33,459 nt of DNA from an uncultured Clostridia bacterium (GTDB lineage: Bacteria > Bacillota > Clostridia > Oscillospirales > Acutalibacteraceae): positions 1 through 33,459 of the forward strand of contig CALWDJ010000025.1 in the NCBI GenBank assembly GCA_944376655.1. Reading direction: 5' to 3'. Position 1 is the first letter of the stretch. Each line of letters begins with the position of its first letter. Under the pieces are notes generated by a model. That model was not told where the DNA came from, searched no databases, and saw only the letters and a list, made by a program, of their open reading frames with translations. The translations under genes and the position numbers were made by a program. Positions 8,194 to 17,786 of the stretch are shown here, one piece after another.

Positions 8194-10728
8194 ATGAAGA
8201 AACTGATTTGTACGGTGCTGCCGGTTCTGCTTGTTGTTCTTTCCGGCTGCTCCGGTAAAAAGGCAGAGAAAAAAGCAGTCGGGGAGTTCATTGAATCGGG
8301 ATTTGCAGGAAATGACACCTCCGGTACGGCTTATGAAACGGCCGCGGAAAACGAGAAGCTCGAAATGCGCATAAATCCCGATACTACCGACTTTGAAATA
8401 ATAATCAAAAGCACCGGAGCGGTATGGAGCTCTTCAGGCGGAATAGCGGAAGAGGGCAGAGGCGCGCTGTTTTCGTTCACTTATCTCGACGCGTCAGGTG
8501 TGACGGCCACAATGAATTCTATGGCAGACAGCGTTGAAAAGGGTCAGTACAGCATAGAGAAAAACGAAAGCGGAGCGACGGTCACGTATTCGTTCGGCGA
8601 TATTGCAAACGACCTTATTTATCCGGTTTATATATCCGCCGAAAGATTTGAGGAGTTTACCGGAAAAATGTCATCATACTCAAAAGCTACCGTCACCTCG
8701 CTGTACAGGCATCTTGCGCCTGATTTATACACCGACGAAATGTACGAGGATTTTTTGCAGACATATCCGAAGGCGAGAGACAAAGACGTTTATATACTGC
8801 GAAACGAGGATATGCTTCTGAACGCCAGAAAGCAGCTTTCAGCCGCTTTTGAGGAAGCCGGATACAATGCGGAAGAGTTGGAGCGTGACTGTGAGGAATT
8901 CGATATATCGGCTTCGGTAACAACAAACAACAGCTTTCAGTTCAATATCACGGTGGAATACACGCTTGACGGTGATGACCTTGTTGTGACGCTTCCGGGG
9001 GAAGGATTGTACTGGAACGACGCGGCGGACGGTATAGAAAAGCTCTCGGTGCTTCAGTATTTCGGTTCGCCGCCGGCTGACGGTGAAGGATATTTTCTCA
9101 TTCCTGACGGGTCAGGCTCGCTGATGGATTTTTACAACGGAAAGGAAACGGCGGGACAGACCGTCAATACGGCGCTTTACGGCGAAAATCATTCAATTAC
9201 GCAGAATGAAAGCATTTACTCGCTCAATCAGGCGATTATGCCGGTTTTCGGCATCAAAAAGCAGAACAGTGCCTGTTTCGCCGTGATAGAGGACGGGGAC
9301 GCCATAGCGGGCATAAACGCGGTTTCGGGTACAAATACCCTTTCGGCGCGTATATGGCCGGATTTCAGCATAAAGGATACCCAGCAGGTTTATCCCAAGT
9401 CACTGTCAGACAGCGGGTATTACGAAAACGCTTCGTATACAAGAGAGCAAAGCGAGCCGTATTCGGGGGACATAAAAATCAGATATCATTTTATGACCGG
9501 TGAGGACGCGGATTATTCGGGAATGGCTGTATGGTACGGAAATTACCTTTTCGGGGACAGCAGAACGGGCGAAAGCGTGCCTCCGCTGTATACGGAAATA
9601 GTTTCCTCGGTTGACTATAAGAAAACCAGCGCCGGCTTTACCTATAATGTTATAAAGGTTCTGACCGATTTCGGAAAGGCGGGCGAAATAGCGGCTGACG
9701 CCGCCGAAGAATCCGGCGCGAGGGAAAAGCTGATTCTTTCGGGCTGGCAGGATACGGGCTGGCGTTCTGGCTACGCCGACAAGCTGAAAATCTCATCTGA
9801 AGCGGGCGGCGAGGACGGCTTTTCAGAGCTTAAGGAGCTTGCAGACGAAAACGGGATAGAGTTTTTCCCAGATATAGATTTACAGTTCGTATATCAGTCG
9901 GCGATAGGCTCGGGAGTAAAAAAGGAGCTCGTGAGCCGCACCTTGGTTCAGCAGCTTTCAAAAGTGTATGAATACAATCTTTCAGACTATCAGAAAGCCG
10001 ATCTGCTGGCTTACGCCATGACTCCTGAATATACGGCGGAGTCGCTCGACAATGTGATACGGGAATTTTCGGAGCTCGGTATAAGCTCGCTTTCGCTGCG
10101 CGGTCTCGCGGAATACATAATACCCGATTACAGCGAAAACGACGTGACCGACCGTGAGGAAACCAAAGAAATGCTGAGCGGGGCAGTCGCGCAGCACAGT
10201 GAGAACGGAAGCAGGCTGCTTTCGAGAACGGGAAACGTGCCTTTCGGCTCGAATATGAGCGATATAGTGGAGCTTCCGCTCATAAGCACGCGGAATAACA
10301 ACTGTATGTATGAGGTGCCTTTTACCGCGATGGTTTACAGCGGCCGTATCGACTATGCCGCAGGTGCGGTAAATTTATCGGGAGCCTCAAGAAGCGATAT
10401 TCTGAAGCTCATAGAATGTAATTCGGGAGTATACTTCATAACCGCCGGAAATACCGACGATAATCTGAAGGACTCCTATTTCAGCAAATGGTATTCCATT
10501 AAGTATGACGATATTAAAGAGAGCGTGCTTTCGGTTTACAAAGAGGTAAAACAGGCGCTCGAGGGGAATTACGGCCTTACGGTGAAAAAGCATGAAAGAC
10601 TGGCGGACAATGTGTATAAAACCGTTTTTGAAAACGGGAATTATGTCATTGTGAACTATAACGGCTACGGAGTTACAGTCGGCGGAACCGAAGTGCCGGC
10701 GGAAAATTATGTGAGGGGAGCAGAGTAG
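8194..10728 (+). CDS. DUF5696-type lipoprotein, possible TIM-barrel glycosidase-like protein
   Basis: Secreted lipoprotein of 844 residues: short basic N-terminus, hydrophobic stretch and a lipobox VLSGC with Cys19. The middle contains GYFLIPDGSGSLMDF (about 302-316) and MPVFGIKKQN (about 349-358), which I recognise as typical of the DUF5696 family found beside sugar transporters. The second half has alternating strand/helix signals like a (beta/alpha)8 barrel: LILSGWQDTGWRSGY (about 513-527), then LKELADENGIEFFPDIDLQF, resembling the GW..gG ... L...a...G..f pattern of retaining glycosidase barrels. The C-terminus ends in a small strand domain (VIVNYNGYGVTVGG). The start ATG has AGGGAAAGG at 8176-8184. 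The next permease begins directly after the stop. Function is unproven: a surface glycosidase or a glycan-binding pseudoenzyme are both possible. Confidence 0.75.
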   Translation: MKKLICTVLPVLLVVLSGCSGKKAEKKAVGEFIESGFAGNDTSGTAYETAAENEKLEMRINPDTTDFEIIIKSTGAVWSSSGGIAEEGRGALFSFTYLDASGVTATMNSMADSVEKGQYSIEKNESGATVTYSFGDIANDLIYPVYISAERFEEFTGKMSSYSKATVTSLYRHLAPDLYTDEMYEDFLQTYPKARDKDVYILRNEDMLLNARKQLSAAFEEAGYNAEELERDCEEFDISASVTTNNSFQFNITVEYTLDGDDLVVTLPGEGLYWNDAADGIEKLSVLQYFGSPPADGEGYFLIPDGSGSLMDFYNGKETAGQTVNTALYGENHSITQNESIYSLNQAIMPVFGIKKQNSACFAVIEDGDAIAGINAVSGTNTLSARIWPDFSIKDTQQVYPKSLSDSGYYENASYTREQSEPYSGDIKIRYHFMTGEDADYSGMAVWYGNYLFGDSRTGESVPPLYTEIVSSVDYKKTSAGFTYNVIKVLTDFGKAGEIAADAAEESGAREKLILSGWQDTGWRSGYADKLKISSEAGGEDGFSELKELADENGIEFFPDIDLQFVYQSAIGSGVKKELVSRTLVQQLSKVYEYNLSDYQKADLLAYAMTPEYTAESLDNVIREFSELGISSLSLRGLAEYIIPDYSENDVTDREETKEMLSGAVAQHSENGSRLLSRTGNVPFGSNMSDIVELPLISTRNNNCMYEVPFTAMVYSGRIDYAAGAVNLSGASRSDILKLIECNSGVYFITAGNTDDNLKDSYFSKWYSIKYDDIKESVLSVYKEVKQALEGNYGLTVKKHERLADNVYKTVFENGNYVIVNYNGYGVTVGGTEVPAENYVRGAE

Positions 10729-11637
10729 ATGTCACAAAAGCGCAAAGCGGTCTCGTTTGAGAAAAAGCAGAACCGCAACGGATATCTGTATTGTATGCCC
10801 TTTATAATAGGCTTTCTGGTTTTCGTGGCCTATCCGCTTTTCAAGGTCGTGGTTTTCAGCTTCAACGAGCTTACGGTAGGAGCGGAGACATATGAGACTA
10901 CATGGGTCGGACTGACGCATTACAACAGAATATTTTTTGTCGATCCCGATTTCAGAAAAACCGTGCTTTCCTCTGTGCGCGATATGGTAATAAACGTTCC
11001 GGTGGTTGTACTGTTTTCCTTTTTTGTAGCGAGTATACTCAATCAGAAGTTCGTTGGGCGGACGGTTTTCAGAACAATTCTGTTTTTGCCCGTAATACTC
11101 GCTTCCGGTATGGTAGATTACCTTACGGCGGGAGATTTCATAAGCAGCAATATGCAGAACATAGGCAGCCTTTCGGAAAATTCGGGCTCGGTTTTCTCGG
11201 GCGGGCTTACACAGCTGCTGACCGAAATGAACATCGGCAAATCCTTTGTTGACTTTATTGACGGACTTGTAGGCAGAATATCGGATATCACCACCATGTC
11301 GGCGGTGCCGTCGGTCATATTCCTGTCGGGAATGCAGTCGATATCGCCGAGCATATATGAGGCATCGTATATAGAGGGAGCCTCCGCGTGGGACGTTTTC
11401 TGGAAAATCAGCTTCCCTATGGTAAGTCCTCTTATTCTGGTTAACATAATTTACTGTATAGTCGATTCCTTTACAAGCTCGTCAAACAAAGCGATAACCG
11501 AGATACACGAGGCGCTCTTCTCAAACGCCCAGTACGGACTCGGCTCGGCAATGGCGCTTTTCTATCTTGTGCTGGCGGGAATTATCATAATGATAATCTA
11601 CACGCTGGTTAAAAGGCTGGTGTATTACTATGACTGA
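10729..11637 (+). CDS. second sugar ABC transporter permease, MalF type
   Basis: Membrane permease of a second carbohydrate transporter, 302 residues with about six helices (first at about 22-46). The EAA loop is at about 210-233 (YEASYIEGASAW ... KISFPMVSP). An extended loop between the third and fourth helices (about 137-190, rich in Ser, Gly and Asn) is longer than in the first MalF-type protein of this window. The ATG follows the preceding TAG with no gap, with GAGGGGAG at 10713-10720 as ribosome site. Its stop overlaps the start of the next permease by eight bases. It is a diverged paralogue of the gene at 4273, not a recent copy. Confidence 0.93.
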   Translation: MSQKRKAVSFEKKQNRNGYLYCMPFIIGFLVFVAYPLFKVVVFSFNELTVGAETYETTWVGLTHYNRIFFVDPDFRKTVLSSVRDMVINVPVVVLFSFFVASILNQKFVGRTVFRTILFLPVILASGMVDYLTAGDFISSNMQNIGSLSENSGSVFSGGLTQLLTEMNIGKSFVDFIDGLVGRISDITTMSAVPSVIFLSGMQSISPSIYEASYIEGASAWDVFWKISFPMVSPLILVNIIYCIVDSFTSSSNKAITEIHEALFSNAQYGLGSAMALFYLVLAGIIIMIIYTLVKRLVYYYD

Positions 11638-12586
11638 TTTAGCGGGCAGACTGCGTGTTTACAGGGAAAGCTCCGGCTTTTACAGGATAAAAAAGACTGC
11701 TTCGCATATTGCGGTAACGGTTTTGAGACTTGTTCTTCTTATCGGAATCAGTTTTGTGATAATTTATCCGATAGTGTCTGTTATATGCGGCTCGTTTATG
11801 TCGCTTGACGATCTTGTGGACATAACGGTCAAGTATTTCCCGAAGCATTTCACGCTTGAAAATTATTCGTCCGCCGCGGACGCTCTCAACATACCGCACA
11901 CAATGATCACATCTCTGATTATTTTCACGCTCACCTCCGCCGTGCAGACAATGTCCTGCACAATGGTGGGCTACGGTCTTGCGAGATTCAGATTTAAAGG
12001 CAACGCGGCAATCTTCGCTTGCGTGATAATTCAGCTTCTTATACCGCCTGACACTTTAATGCTCACAAGATATATACAGTTCAGATATTTTGATTTGTTC
12101 GGGCTGTTCAGGCTTATCGGAGCGGGAACGCTTAACCTTACAAATTCATTTGCACCCCTTATAATACTCGGGATACTGTGTATGGGACTTAAAAACGGTC
12201 TGTTCATATTTATTCTCAGACAGTATTTCAAGGGTCTTCCGCGTTCGCTTGAGGAAGCAGCTTATGTTGACGGCTGCAACTCGTTCAGGGCATTTGTGAC
12301 GATAATGCTTCCCGGCGCGCGCGCGATGATGGTCACGGTGTTTCTTTTCTCATTTGTATGGCTCTGGACCGATATGACGGTGGCTCCGGTGCTTACAAAT
12401 TCCGATATTCTGGTCAATATGACTTATATGCTGACATCGGGAAGCGATTCCACAGGAGGGCTGAGTCTCTCTCTTATGAGAAACGCGGGCATAGTTCTCA
12501 TACTTCTGCCGGTGCTTATAGTATATGTGGTATGCCAGAAATCGTTTATTCAGGGTATTGAAAGCTCCGGACTCACCGGAAGCTGA
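11630..12586 (+). CDS. second sugar ABC transporter permease, MalG type
   Basis: Partner subunit of the second transporter, 318 residues and six predicted helices. The first helix (about 27-53) is followed by GSFMSLDDLV, the MalG-type periplasmic start. The EAA loop is at about 208-230 (LEEAAYVDGCNSF ... IMLPGAR). The start overlaps the upstream permease by eight bases, which implies translational coupling and a one-to-one complex. It closes the transport block; the next gene starts 22 bases later with its own strong ribosome site. Whether this pair uses the solute-binding protein at 1433 or the one at 24260 cannot be read from the sequence. Confidence 0.93.
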   Translation: MTDLAGRLRVYRESSGFYRIKKTASHIAVTVLRLVLLIGISFVIIYPIVSVICGSFMSLDDLVDITVKYFPKHFTLENYSSAADALNIPHTMITSLIIFTLTSAVQTMSCTMVGYGLARFRFKGNAAIFACVIIQLLIPPDTLMLTRYIQFRYFDLFGLFRLIGAGTLNLTNSFAPLIILGILCMGLKNGLFIFILRQYFKGLPRSLEEAAYVDGCNSFRAFVTIMLPGARAMMVTVFLFSFVWLWTDMTVAPVLTNSDILVNMTYMLTSGSDSTGGLSLSLMRNAGIVLILLPVLIVYVVCQKSFIQGIESSGLTGS

Positions 12587-12594
12587 TAAAAAAC

Positions 12595-12600
12595 GGGAGG
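12595..12600 (+). promoter_or_regulatory. strong ribosome binding site fixing the start at 12609
   Basis: GGGAGG lies eight bases before ATG 12609. This start gives a signal peptide directly at the N-terminus. The open frame extends upstream to 12525, but that part only overlaps the preceding permease gene and would bury the signal peptide. Confidence 0.7.
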
Positions 12601-12608
12601 TAAATATT

Positions 12609-15600
12609 ATGAAGCGAATCCTATCGTCAGCCGTCGCGGTATGCACGGTATTGAGCATACTTTTCGGTTTGATAGCGAGTGTCTATGTTGCTTCGGCGGA
12701 AACTTTCTGGAAGGGTTTTCTGTTTTCATTTGAGGAGAGCAATCCGTTTGACAGCATAAGCAATGTTTACAGCGGCGCGGAGCACTGGACGTCGGACGGC
12801 ATAGGCACCGTTTCGGGCGCTGAGGCTCTTAACGGAAGCTCATCACTCAAGATATCCGCTGTTTCGGAGAATAATTCCGAGACGCGTCTTAAAATAATAG
12901 ACGCTCCCGGAATGCCGGAATTCAGCAAAACCGATTTTTCCGAGGCTTCGGGCATAGCGCTCAGAATTAAAATAGCCGACGGCGCTGACAGCTCAAGGCA
13001 TAAATTCACGATCGCGCTGCGTCAGAGCGGAGTGGCAAAAGCTACATGGCTCGGAAAGCAGTCAGTTGCGTATGACATAGACGGCAGCCGCGTCGAAATA
13101 ACCACCGAAAATCTCGGACTTTATCTGCCTGCCGGCTTCGACGGCTTCGTCTTCCTCCCTTTCAAAGAGTCAAGGAGCGAACAGGTCACGGTGCCCGGTT
13201 CGTATGACAGCTATCAGACATATCCTGACAGTATGGTAGACCTTTCTGAGGATTACACGTTTCAGATGTATCTCGGTGACAGCTCTTGGAACGGCTCTGA
13301 TGTATATATCGATGATATATGCGTATATTCGGGTGAGGAAACAGCCGATCATTATGAGCTGCTCAGAAGTCTCGGTTACGGTATTACGGCGGTGGCGCAG
13401 CCGTCGCGGTATTCTCTGCCGCTGAGCTTTGAGGAGCAGTACAATCCATTTATCAACGTAAATAACATTTACGATAATGCGGAGCATATAAGCGGCGAGG
13501 GCATTGCGCTTGTAAGCGGCAGCGAAGCGCTCAACGGCATTTTCTCTCTCAAGGTAGGTCCGATAAGAGAGGGCAACCAGAGAACAATGCTGACCAACGC
13601 CGCAATGAAGGCAGAGCCGGATTTCAGCAAGACAGATTTCAGCAAGATAACCGGTATAATGCTGCGTATAAAAATCAGCGGATATACCGGAACCGCTTCG
13701 CACCGTTTTACCGCCGCTTTAAGACAGGACGGCGTAGCAAAAGCCACATGGCTCGGCTACGGAGCCGCGGCGTATGACCTTGGCGGAAACAAAATAGAAA
13801 TCACTGCCGAGAACCTCGGGCTAAGCCTGCCGGCAGGCTTTGACGGTTTTGTGTTTATGCCGCTTGAATACGCGCGCAGCGAGCAGGTGACCGAGCCCGG
13901 TTATTACGATAATTATCAGACTCATCCCGAAAGTATGGTTGATCTTTCAAAGGATTACAGCTTCCAGATATATCTCAATGACGAAACCTATAACGGAACA
14001 ACGGTATATATAGACGATATAAACTATTACAGCGGCCATACTCACGGGGAGCATCTTGAGCTTATAAAATCGCTAGGATACGCCACAACCGCGGTAGTAC
14101 AGCCGTCGAGATATTCCTTCCCGCTTCCGTTTGACGACGGGCTTATGCCGTTCACCTCGGTGAGCAACGTGTACGATAACGCAGAGCATGTAAGCAGTGA
14201 GGGCGTTGCGCTTGTAAGCGGTTCGGAAGCGCTTAACGGAACGGCGTCGGTGAAGGTCGGACCGATAAGAGACGGCAATCAGCGCACATTCCTTACCAAT
14301 GTTCCGATGACCGCCGTAGAGGGCTTCAGCAAAACCGATTTCAGTAATGTCACGGGAATCGCCCTGCGTATAAAGCTGACCGGCGACAGCGGCGGAACGC
14401 ATAAATTCACTGTTGCCTTAAGGCAGGACGGGGTGCAGAAACCGACATGGCTCGGCTACGGCGCAGCGGCGTATGACCTGAGCGGAGAAATAATAGAAAT
14501 TAAAACCGAGCAGCTGGCGCTCAACCTGCCGGCAGGCTTTGACGGGTTTGTATTTCTTCCTCTTGAGAGCGCGCGCAGCGAGCAGGTTACCGAACCGGGA
14601 TATTACGATACATACCAGTCGTATCCGGAAAATTTGGTAGACCTTTCAAAAGAATACAGCATGCAGATATATTTCCATGACGAGACATGGAACGGCATGA
14701 CGGTTTATATGGATGATTTCGGAATATACAGCGGAACGGACGCCGCCTCGCATTACGAATATCTTAAAGAGCTCGGTTATATCATAACAGCCGTCGCCCA
14801 GCCCGAAAGATATTCACTGCCGCTGAGCTTTGACGAGGAATACAATCCGTTCATTACCGTGACCGATGTGTATGACAACGCCGAGCATGTGGCAGACGGC
14901 GGAATAGGGCTTGTCGGCGGAACCGAAATGCTTAACGGCGTATATTCCCTTAAGGTGGGACCGATAAGGGAAGGAAATCAGCGCACACTGATAACAAACG
15001 CGAAAATGGCGGCTGAGCCGGATTTCAGCAAAACCGATTTCAGTAAGATAACCGGTATAATGCTGCGCGTCAAAATCGCGGGAGACAGCTCAGGCTCAAA
15101 GCACCGCTTTACCATCGCACTCAGGCAGGACGGGGTGCAGAAGCCGACATGGCTCGGATATTCGGCAGTGGCGTATAACCTCAAGGGCGAGAAGGTCGAT
15201 ATCACGACCGAGCAGCTTGCCGCGTCGCTTCCGGCGGGATTTGACGGATTTATCTTCCTGTCTTTTGAAAACGCACGCAGCGAGCAGGTTACCGTGCAGG
15301 GATATTACGATACATATCAGACCTATCCCGAAAATATGGTTGACCTTTCAAAAGACTACAATATGCAGCTTTATTTCCATGATGAAACATGGAACGGTTG
15401 CACCGTATATATCGACGATATAAACTTTTATTCAGGCGATACGCACGAAGAGCACATAAAGCTCATCAATACGCTCGGGTACAGCACTTCGGCTGTAATT
15501 CAGCCCGAACGCTATTCCTTCCCGTTTGTCTTTGATGACGGGCTTATGCCGTTTACATCTGTGAATGATGTCTATGACAATGCCTCACACTGGAAAAACG

Positions 15601-17786
15601 ACGGCGTAAAAACTGTGACCGGCTCCTCGGCGCTTGTCGGCAGCACTTCCTTAATGGTGGGGAAGATAGTCGCCGGCAATCAGCGCACAGAGCTTAACGT
15701 GGTCGATATGGCGCCGATATCCGGTTTCAGCAAATCGGATTTCAGCAAGGTTAGCGGACTTATGCTGCGCGTTAAAATCAGCGGAGGCGACAGCTCGGTT
15801 ACCAAAAATATCGCCTTCGCGATAAATCAGGAGGGGCTTGAAAAGCGTACATGGCTCGGCAACAATGCCGCGGCATACGACCTTGAGGGTAATCCGCTCC
15901 AGTTAAGAAACGCTAATTTGGAGGTTGTGCTTCCGGGCGATTTTGACGGATATCTTTTCCTTCCGTTTGAAGACGCGCGCAGCGAGGTTGTTACGGTACC
16001 GGGGTATTATGACAGCTATCAGACGTATCCGGAAAATATGGCGGACTTCTCAAAGGATTATACGCTCCAGATTATGTTTAACGGAGACGTATGGGGCGAT
16101 ACAACGGTTTACATCGATGATATGCGCATTTACAGCGGAAATAAGCATATCAATATCCTTAAAGAGCTGTATGACGGAATAATCACCGTACAGCAGCCGG
16201 ATTGTTACACCCTTCCGTTTGACTTCGAGGGCGGAATGACGCCGTTCAAGGAGCCGCTCGACGGCGGACTTTATGTTCAGGATAAGGGTGAATACGGTAC
16301 CGGCGGAACGCTGACCTATGAAATGTCGGATATACAGAACCGCAAAGCCATGAAAATAAAATTCGCCGATGATCTTACCGACGCATACAGCGTCTATACA
16401 TCAAAGGCGCTTGTCCAGGGCGGGGAGAATATGAAGGGCTTTGTGCTGAGGGTAAAGACCGACTGCAAGGAATCGGCTACTCTTTCGATAATGACCGACT
16501 GGCTTACCGACGATTCTACCGTTTTCGGCTCGGGAGCGGTGCTTTATGACACGCGCGGAAATATGGTTGACCAGCCGAGAGAAAAGCATAACTGGCTCGG
16601 CGTAGGACTTCCGGCTGAATTTGACGGGTTTATATTCATACCGTACGACCAGGGCTTTATCGAGAAAAACAGCCTTAAATGCTCCGCGGTTGACGGCTGG
16701 AAATTCAGCAACAGGCAGCGGCTTATGCAGCTTATATTCCACGGCGAGGAGCAGTGGCAGGGCACGACCTTTACAGTGGATTATTTCGGAGAGTATTCCG
16801 ATACGAATTATGTCGGGCTTATCGAATCGCTCGGATATGAAATATCTGCCGGCACACAGCTTGTATGGAGAGAAATCTACGGCAGCGCCGCGGATAAATT
16901 CTTCTATAACATCAGATTAAACGAAGTGTTTGATGCGGCTGCTCTTGATGAGCTTACTAACTGGACAGTGCTTAACGGGGAAGACCCGGGCGGCAAAAGC
17001 TCTTTTAGCGCGTCAAATGTAAGGCTCGGTAATAACTCGCTTATCATAGGCTCGTCAAAGAACGGAGACGCATATACCACCGGCGGGGTACGTTCGGCGG
17101 CGAAGTATTCCTACGGATACTACGAGGCGGTTATAACGCTGCCTGAAATATCAGGAATAGAGAGCCTTTTCAGACTTGTCACAGACGGCGATTACAGAAT
17201 GGGCGGAACCGCGTTCGAGATAGATATAGCCTATCTGAACGAACTTTATGAGCTTCAGACCGGATACCGATATATGGAAAACCATACTCCGCTTGAGCAG
17301 GGCGGAAAGGTGATTGACGGCGGCGCGGCGGCGGAAATAAACGATGATTTCGCCGGTGTCTCGCATACCTACGGACTGCTTTATACATACGATTACCTGC
17401 GTTTTTATGTTGACGGAGAGCTTGTGCGTGTGGTCGAAAATGATTTCGCGCGCGGAGGCACCTATATCGAGCTTGCGCAGACTGTTACCGGAGAAGTAGA
17501 AGGAGACCTTAACTCGCAAAGCTCCGAAATGCATATCAGCAATGTTTCGTACTGGGAAATAGATATGGACGAAATGAGCAGATATGACGAACTGAGCGAT
17601 GAGGAAAAGCTGATGCTCGGAACAGGCGGCGGCAGCGAAACCGGCAGCAAGATACAGCCGAAGACGGCTGCAAGCGGTGTGTTTAAAGTGCTTTGCGTAA
17701 CTCTTGGGATTGCTGATATTCTGTGTCTCGCAGCACTTGCCGTTACGGTTATAGTAGGTAAAAAGAAAGGAAGGATCGCCGTATGA
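12609..17786 (+). CDS. giant membrane-anchored surface protein: six beta-rich modules plus a GH16-like domain lacking its acid/base Glu
   Basis: Surface protein of 1725 residues. A signal peptide (1 to about 30, ending ASA) is followed by six tandem modules of about 233 residues starting near 37, 270, 504, 736, 971 and 1200. Shared marks are a P-L-x-F-E/D opening, SEALNG, GIMLRIKI, TWLG, A-Y-D-L-x-G, LPAGFDGF-hydrophobic-F-L-P, and a closing YIDDI..YSG. The linker reads SLGYxxTAVxQPxRYS. A GH16/concanavalin-like domain follows (about 1436-1657; YTTGGVRSAAKYSYGYYEA). Its catalytic motif is EIDIAY (E1537-Y1542) where active GH16 enzymes have EIDIxE or EIDIE, so the acid/base Glu seems absent. 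A C-terminal helix (about 1690-1715) and KKKGR anchor it in the membrane. It overlaps the next gene by four bases. The role is inferred to be glycan capture; the modules have no name I can assign. Confidence 0.8.
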   Translation: MKRILSSAVAVCTVLSILFGLIASVYVASAETFWKGFLFSFEESNPFDSISNVYSGAEHWTSDGIGTVSGAEALNGSSSLKISAVSENNSETRLKIIDAPGMPEFSKTDFSEASGIALRIKIADGADSSRHKFTIALRQSGVAKATWLGKQSVAYDIDGSRVEITTENLGLYLPAGFDGFVFLPFKESRSEQVTVPGSYDSYQTYPDSMVDLSEDYTFQMYLGDSSWNGSDVYIDDICVYSGEETADHYELLRSLGYGITAVAQPSRYSLPLSFEEQYNPFINVNNIYDNAEHISGEGIALVSGSEALNGIFSLKVGPIREGNQRTMLTNAAMKAEPDFSKTDFSKITGIMLRIKISGYTGTASHRFTAALRQDGVAKATWLGYGAAAYDLGGNKIEITAENLGLSLPAGFDGFVFMPLEYARSEQVTEPGYYDNYQTHPESMVDLSKDYSFQIYLNDETYNGTTVYIDDINYYSGHTHGEHLELIKSLGYATTAVVQPSRYSFPLPFDDGLMPFTSVSNVYDNAEHVSSEGVALVSGSEALNGTASVKVGPIRDGNQRTFLTNVPMTAVEGFSKTDFSNVTGIALRIKLTGDSGGTHKFTVALRQDGVQKPTWLGYGAAAYDLSGEIIEIKTEQLALNLPAGFDGFVFLPLESARSEQVTEPGYYDTYQSYPENLVDLSKEYSMQIYFHDETWNGMTVYMDDFGIYSGTDAASHYEYLKELGYIITAVAQPERYSLPLSFDEEYNPFITVTDVYDNAEHVADGGIGLVGGTEMLNGVYSLKVGPIREGNQRTLITNAKMAAEPDFSKTDFSKITGIMLRVKIAGDSSGSKHRFTIALRQDGVQKPTWLGYSAVAYNLKGEKVDITTEQLAASLPAGFDGFIFLSFENARSEQVTVQGYYDTYQTYPENMVDLSKDYNMQLYFHDETWNGCTVYIDDINFYSGDTHEEHIKLINTLGYSTSAVIQPERYSFPFVFDDGLMPFTSVNDVYDNASHWKNDGVKTVTGSSALVGSTSLMVGKIVAGNQRTELNVVDMAPISGFSKSDFSKVSGLMLRVKISGGDSSVTKNIAFAINQEGLEKRTWLGNNAAAYDLEGNPLQLRNANLEVVLPGDFDGYLFLPFEDARSEVVTVPGYYDSYQTYPENMADFSKDYTLQIMFNGDVWGDTTVYIDDMRIYSGNKHINILKELYDGIITVQQPDCYTLPFDFEGGMTPFKEPLDGGLYVQDKGEYGTGGTLTYEMSDIQNRKAMKIKFADDLTDAYSVYTSKALVQGGENMKGFVLRVKTDCKESATLSIMTDWLTDDSTVFGSGAVLYDTRGNMVDQPREKHNWLGVGLPAEFDGFIFIPYDQGFIEKNSLKCSAVDGWKFSNRQRLMQLIFHGEEQWQGTTFTVDYFGEYSDTNYVGLIESLGYEISAGTQLVWREIYGSAADKFFYNIRLNEVFDAAALDELTNWTVLNGEDPGGKSSFSASNVRLGNNSLIIGSSKNGDAYTTGGVRSAAKYSYGYYEAVITLPEISGIESLFRLVTDGDYRMGGTAFEIDIAYLNELYELQTGYRYMENHTPLEQGGKVIDGGAAAEINDDFAGVSHTYGLLYTYDYLRFYVDGELVRVVENDFARGGTYIELAQTVTGEVEGDLNSQSSEMHISNVSYWEIDMDEMSRYDELSDEEKLMLGTGGGSETGSKIQPKTAASGVFKVLCVTLGIADILCLAALAVTVIVGKKKGRIAV
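12717..16860 (+). repeat. six tandem ~700-bp protein-module repeats
   Basis: Module starts are near 12717, 13416, 14118, 14816, 15520 and 16207, a period of about 690-704 bp. Modules 1 to 5 are clearly alike in protein and in stretches of DNA; modules 2 and 4 resemble each other, as do 3 and 5 at their openings (LSFEE/LSFDE-YNPF against DDGLMPFTSV). That alternation suggests duplication of a two-module unit. Module 6 is the most diverged. Confidence 0.85.

Noticed and set aside
12525-12608. Longer N-terminus for the giant surface protein
   Set aside because: The added 28 residues overlap the permease gene in another frame and precede a good ribosome site and signal peptide at 12609.
13170-13703. 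A 177-codon - strand frame across module repeats
   Set aside because: Similar antisense frames recur in the other repeat copies, as expected from repeated + strand codons rather than real genes.
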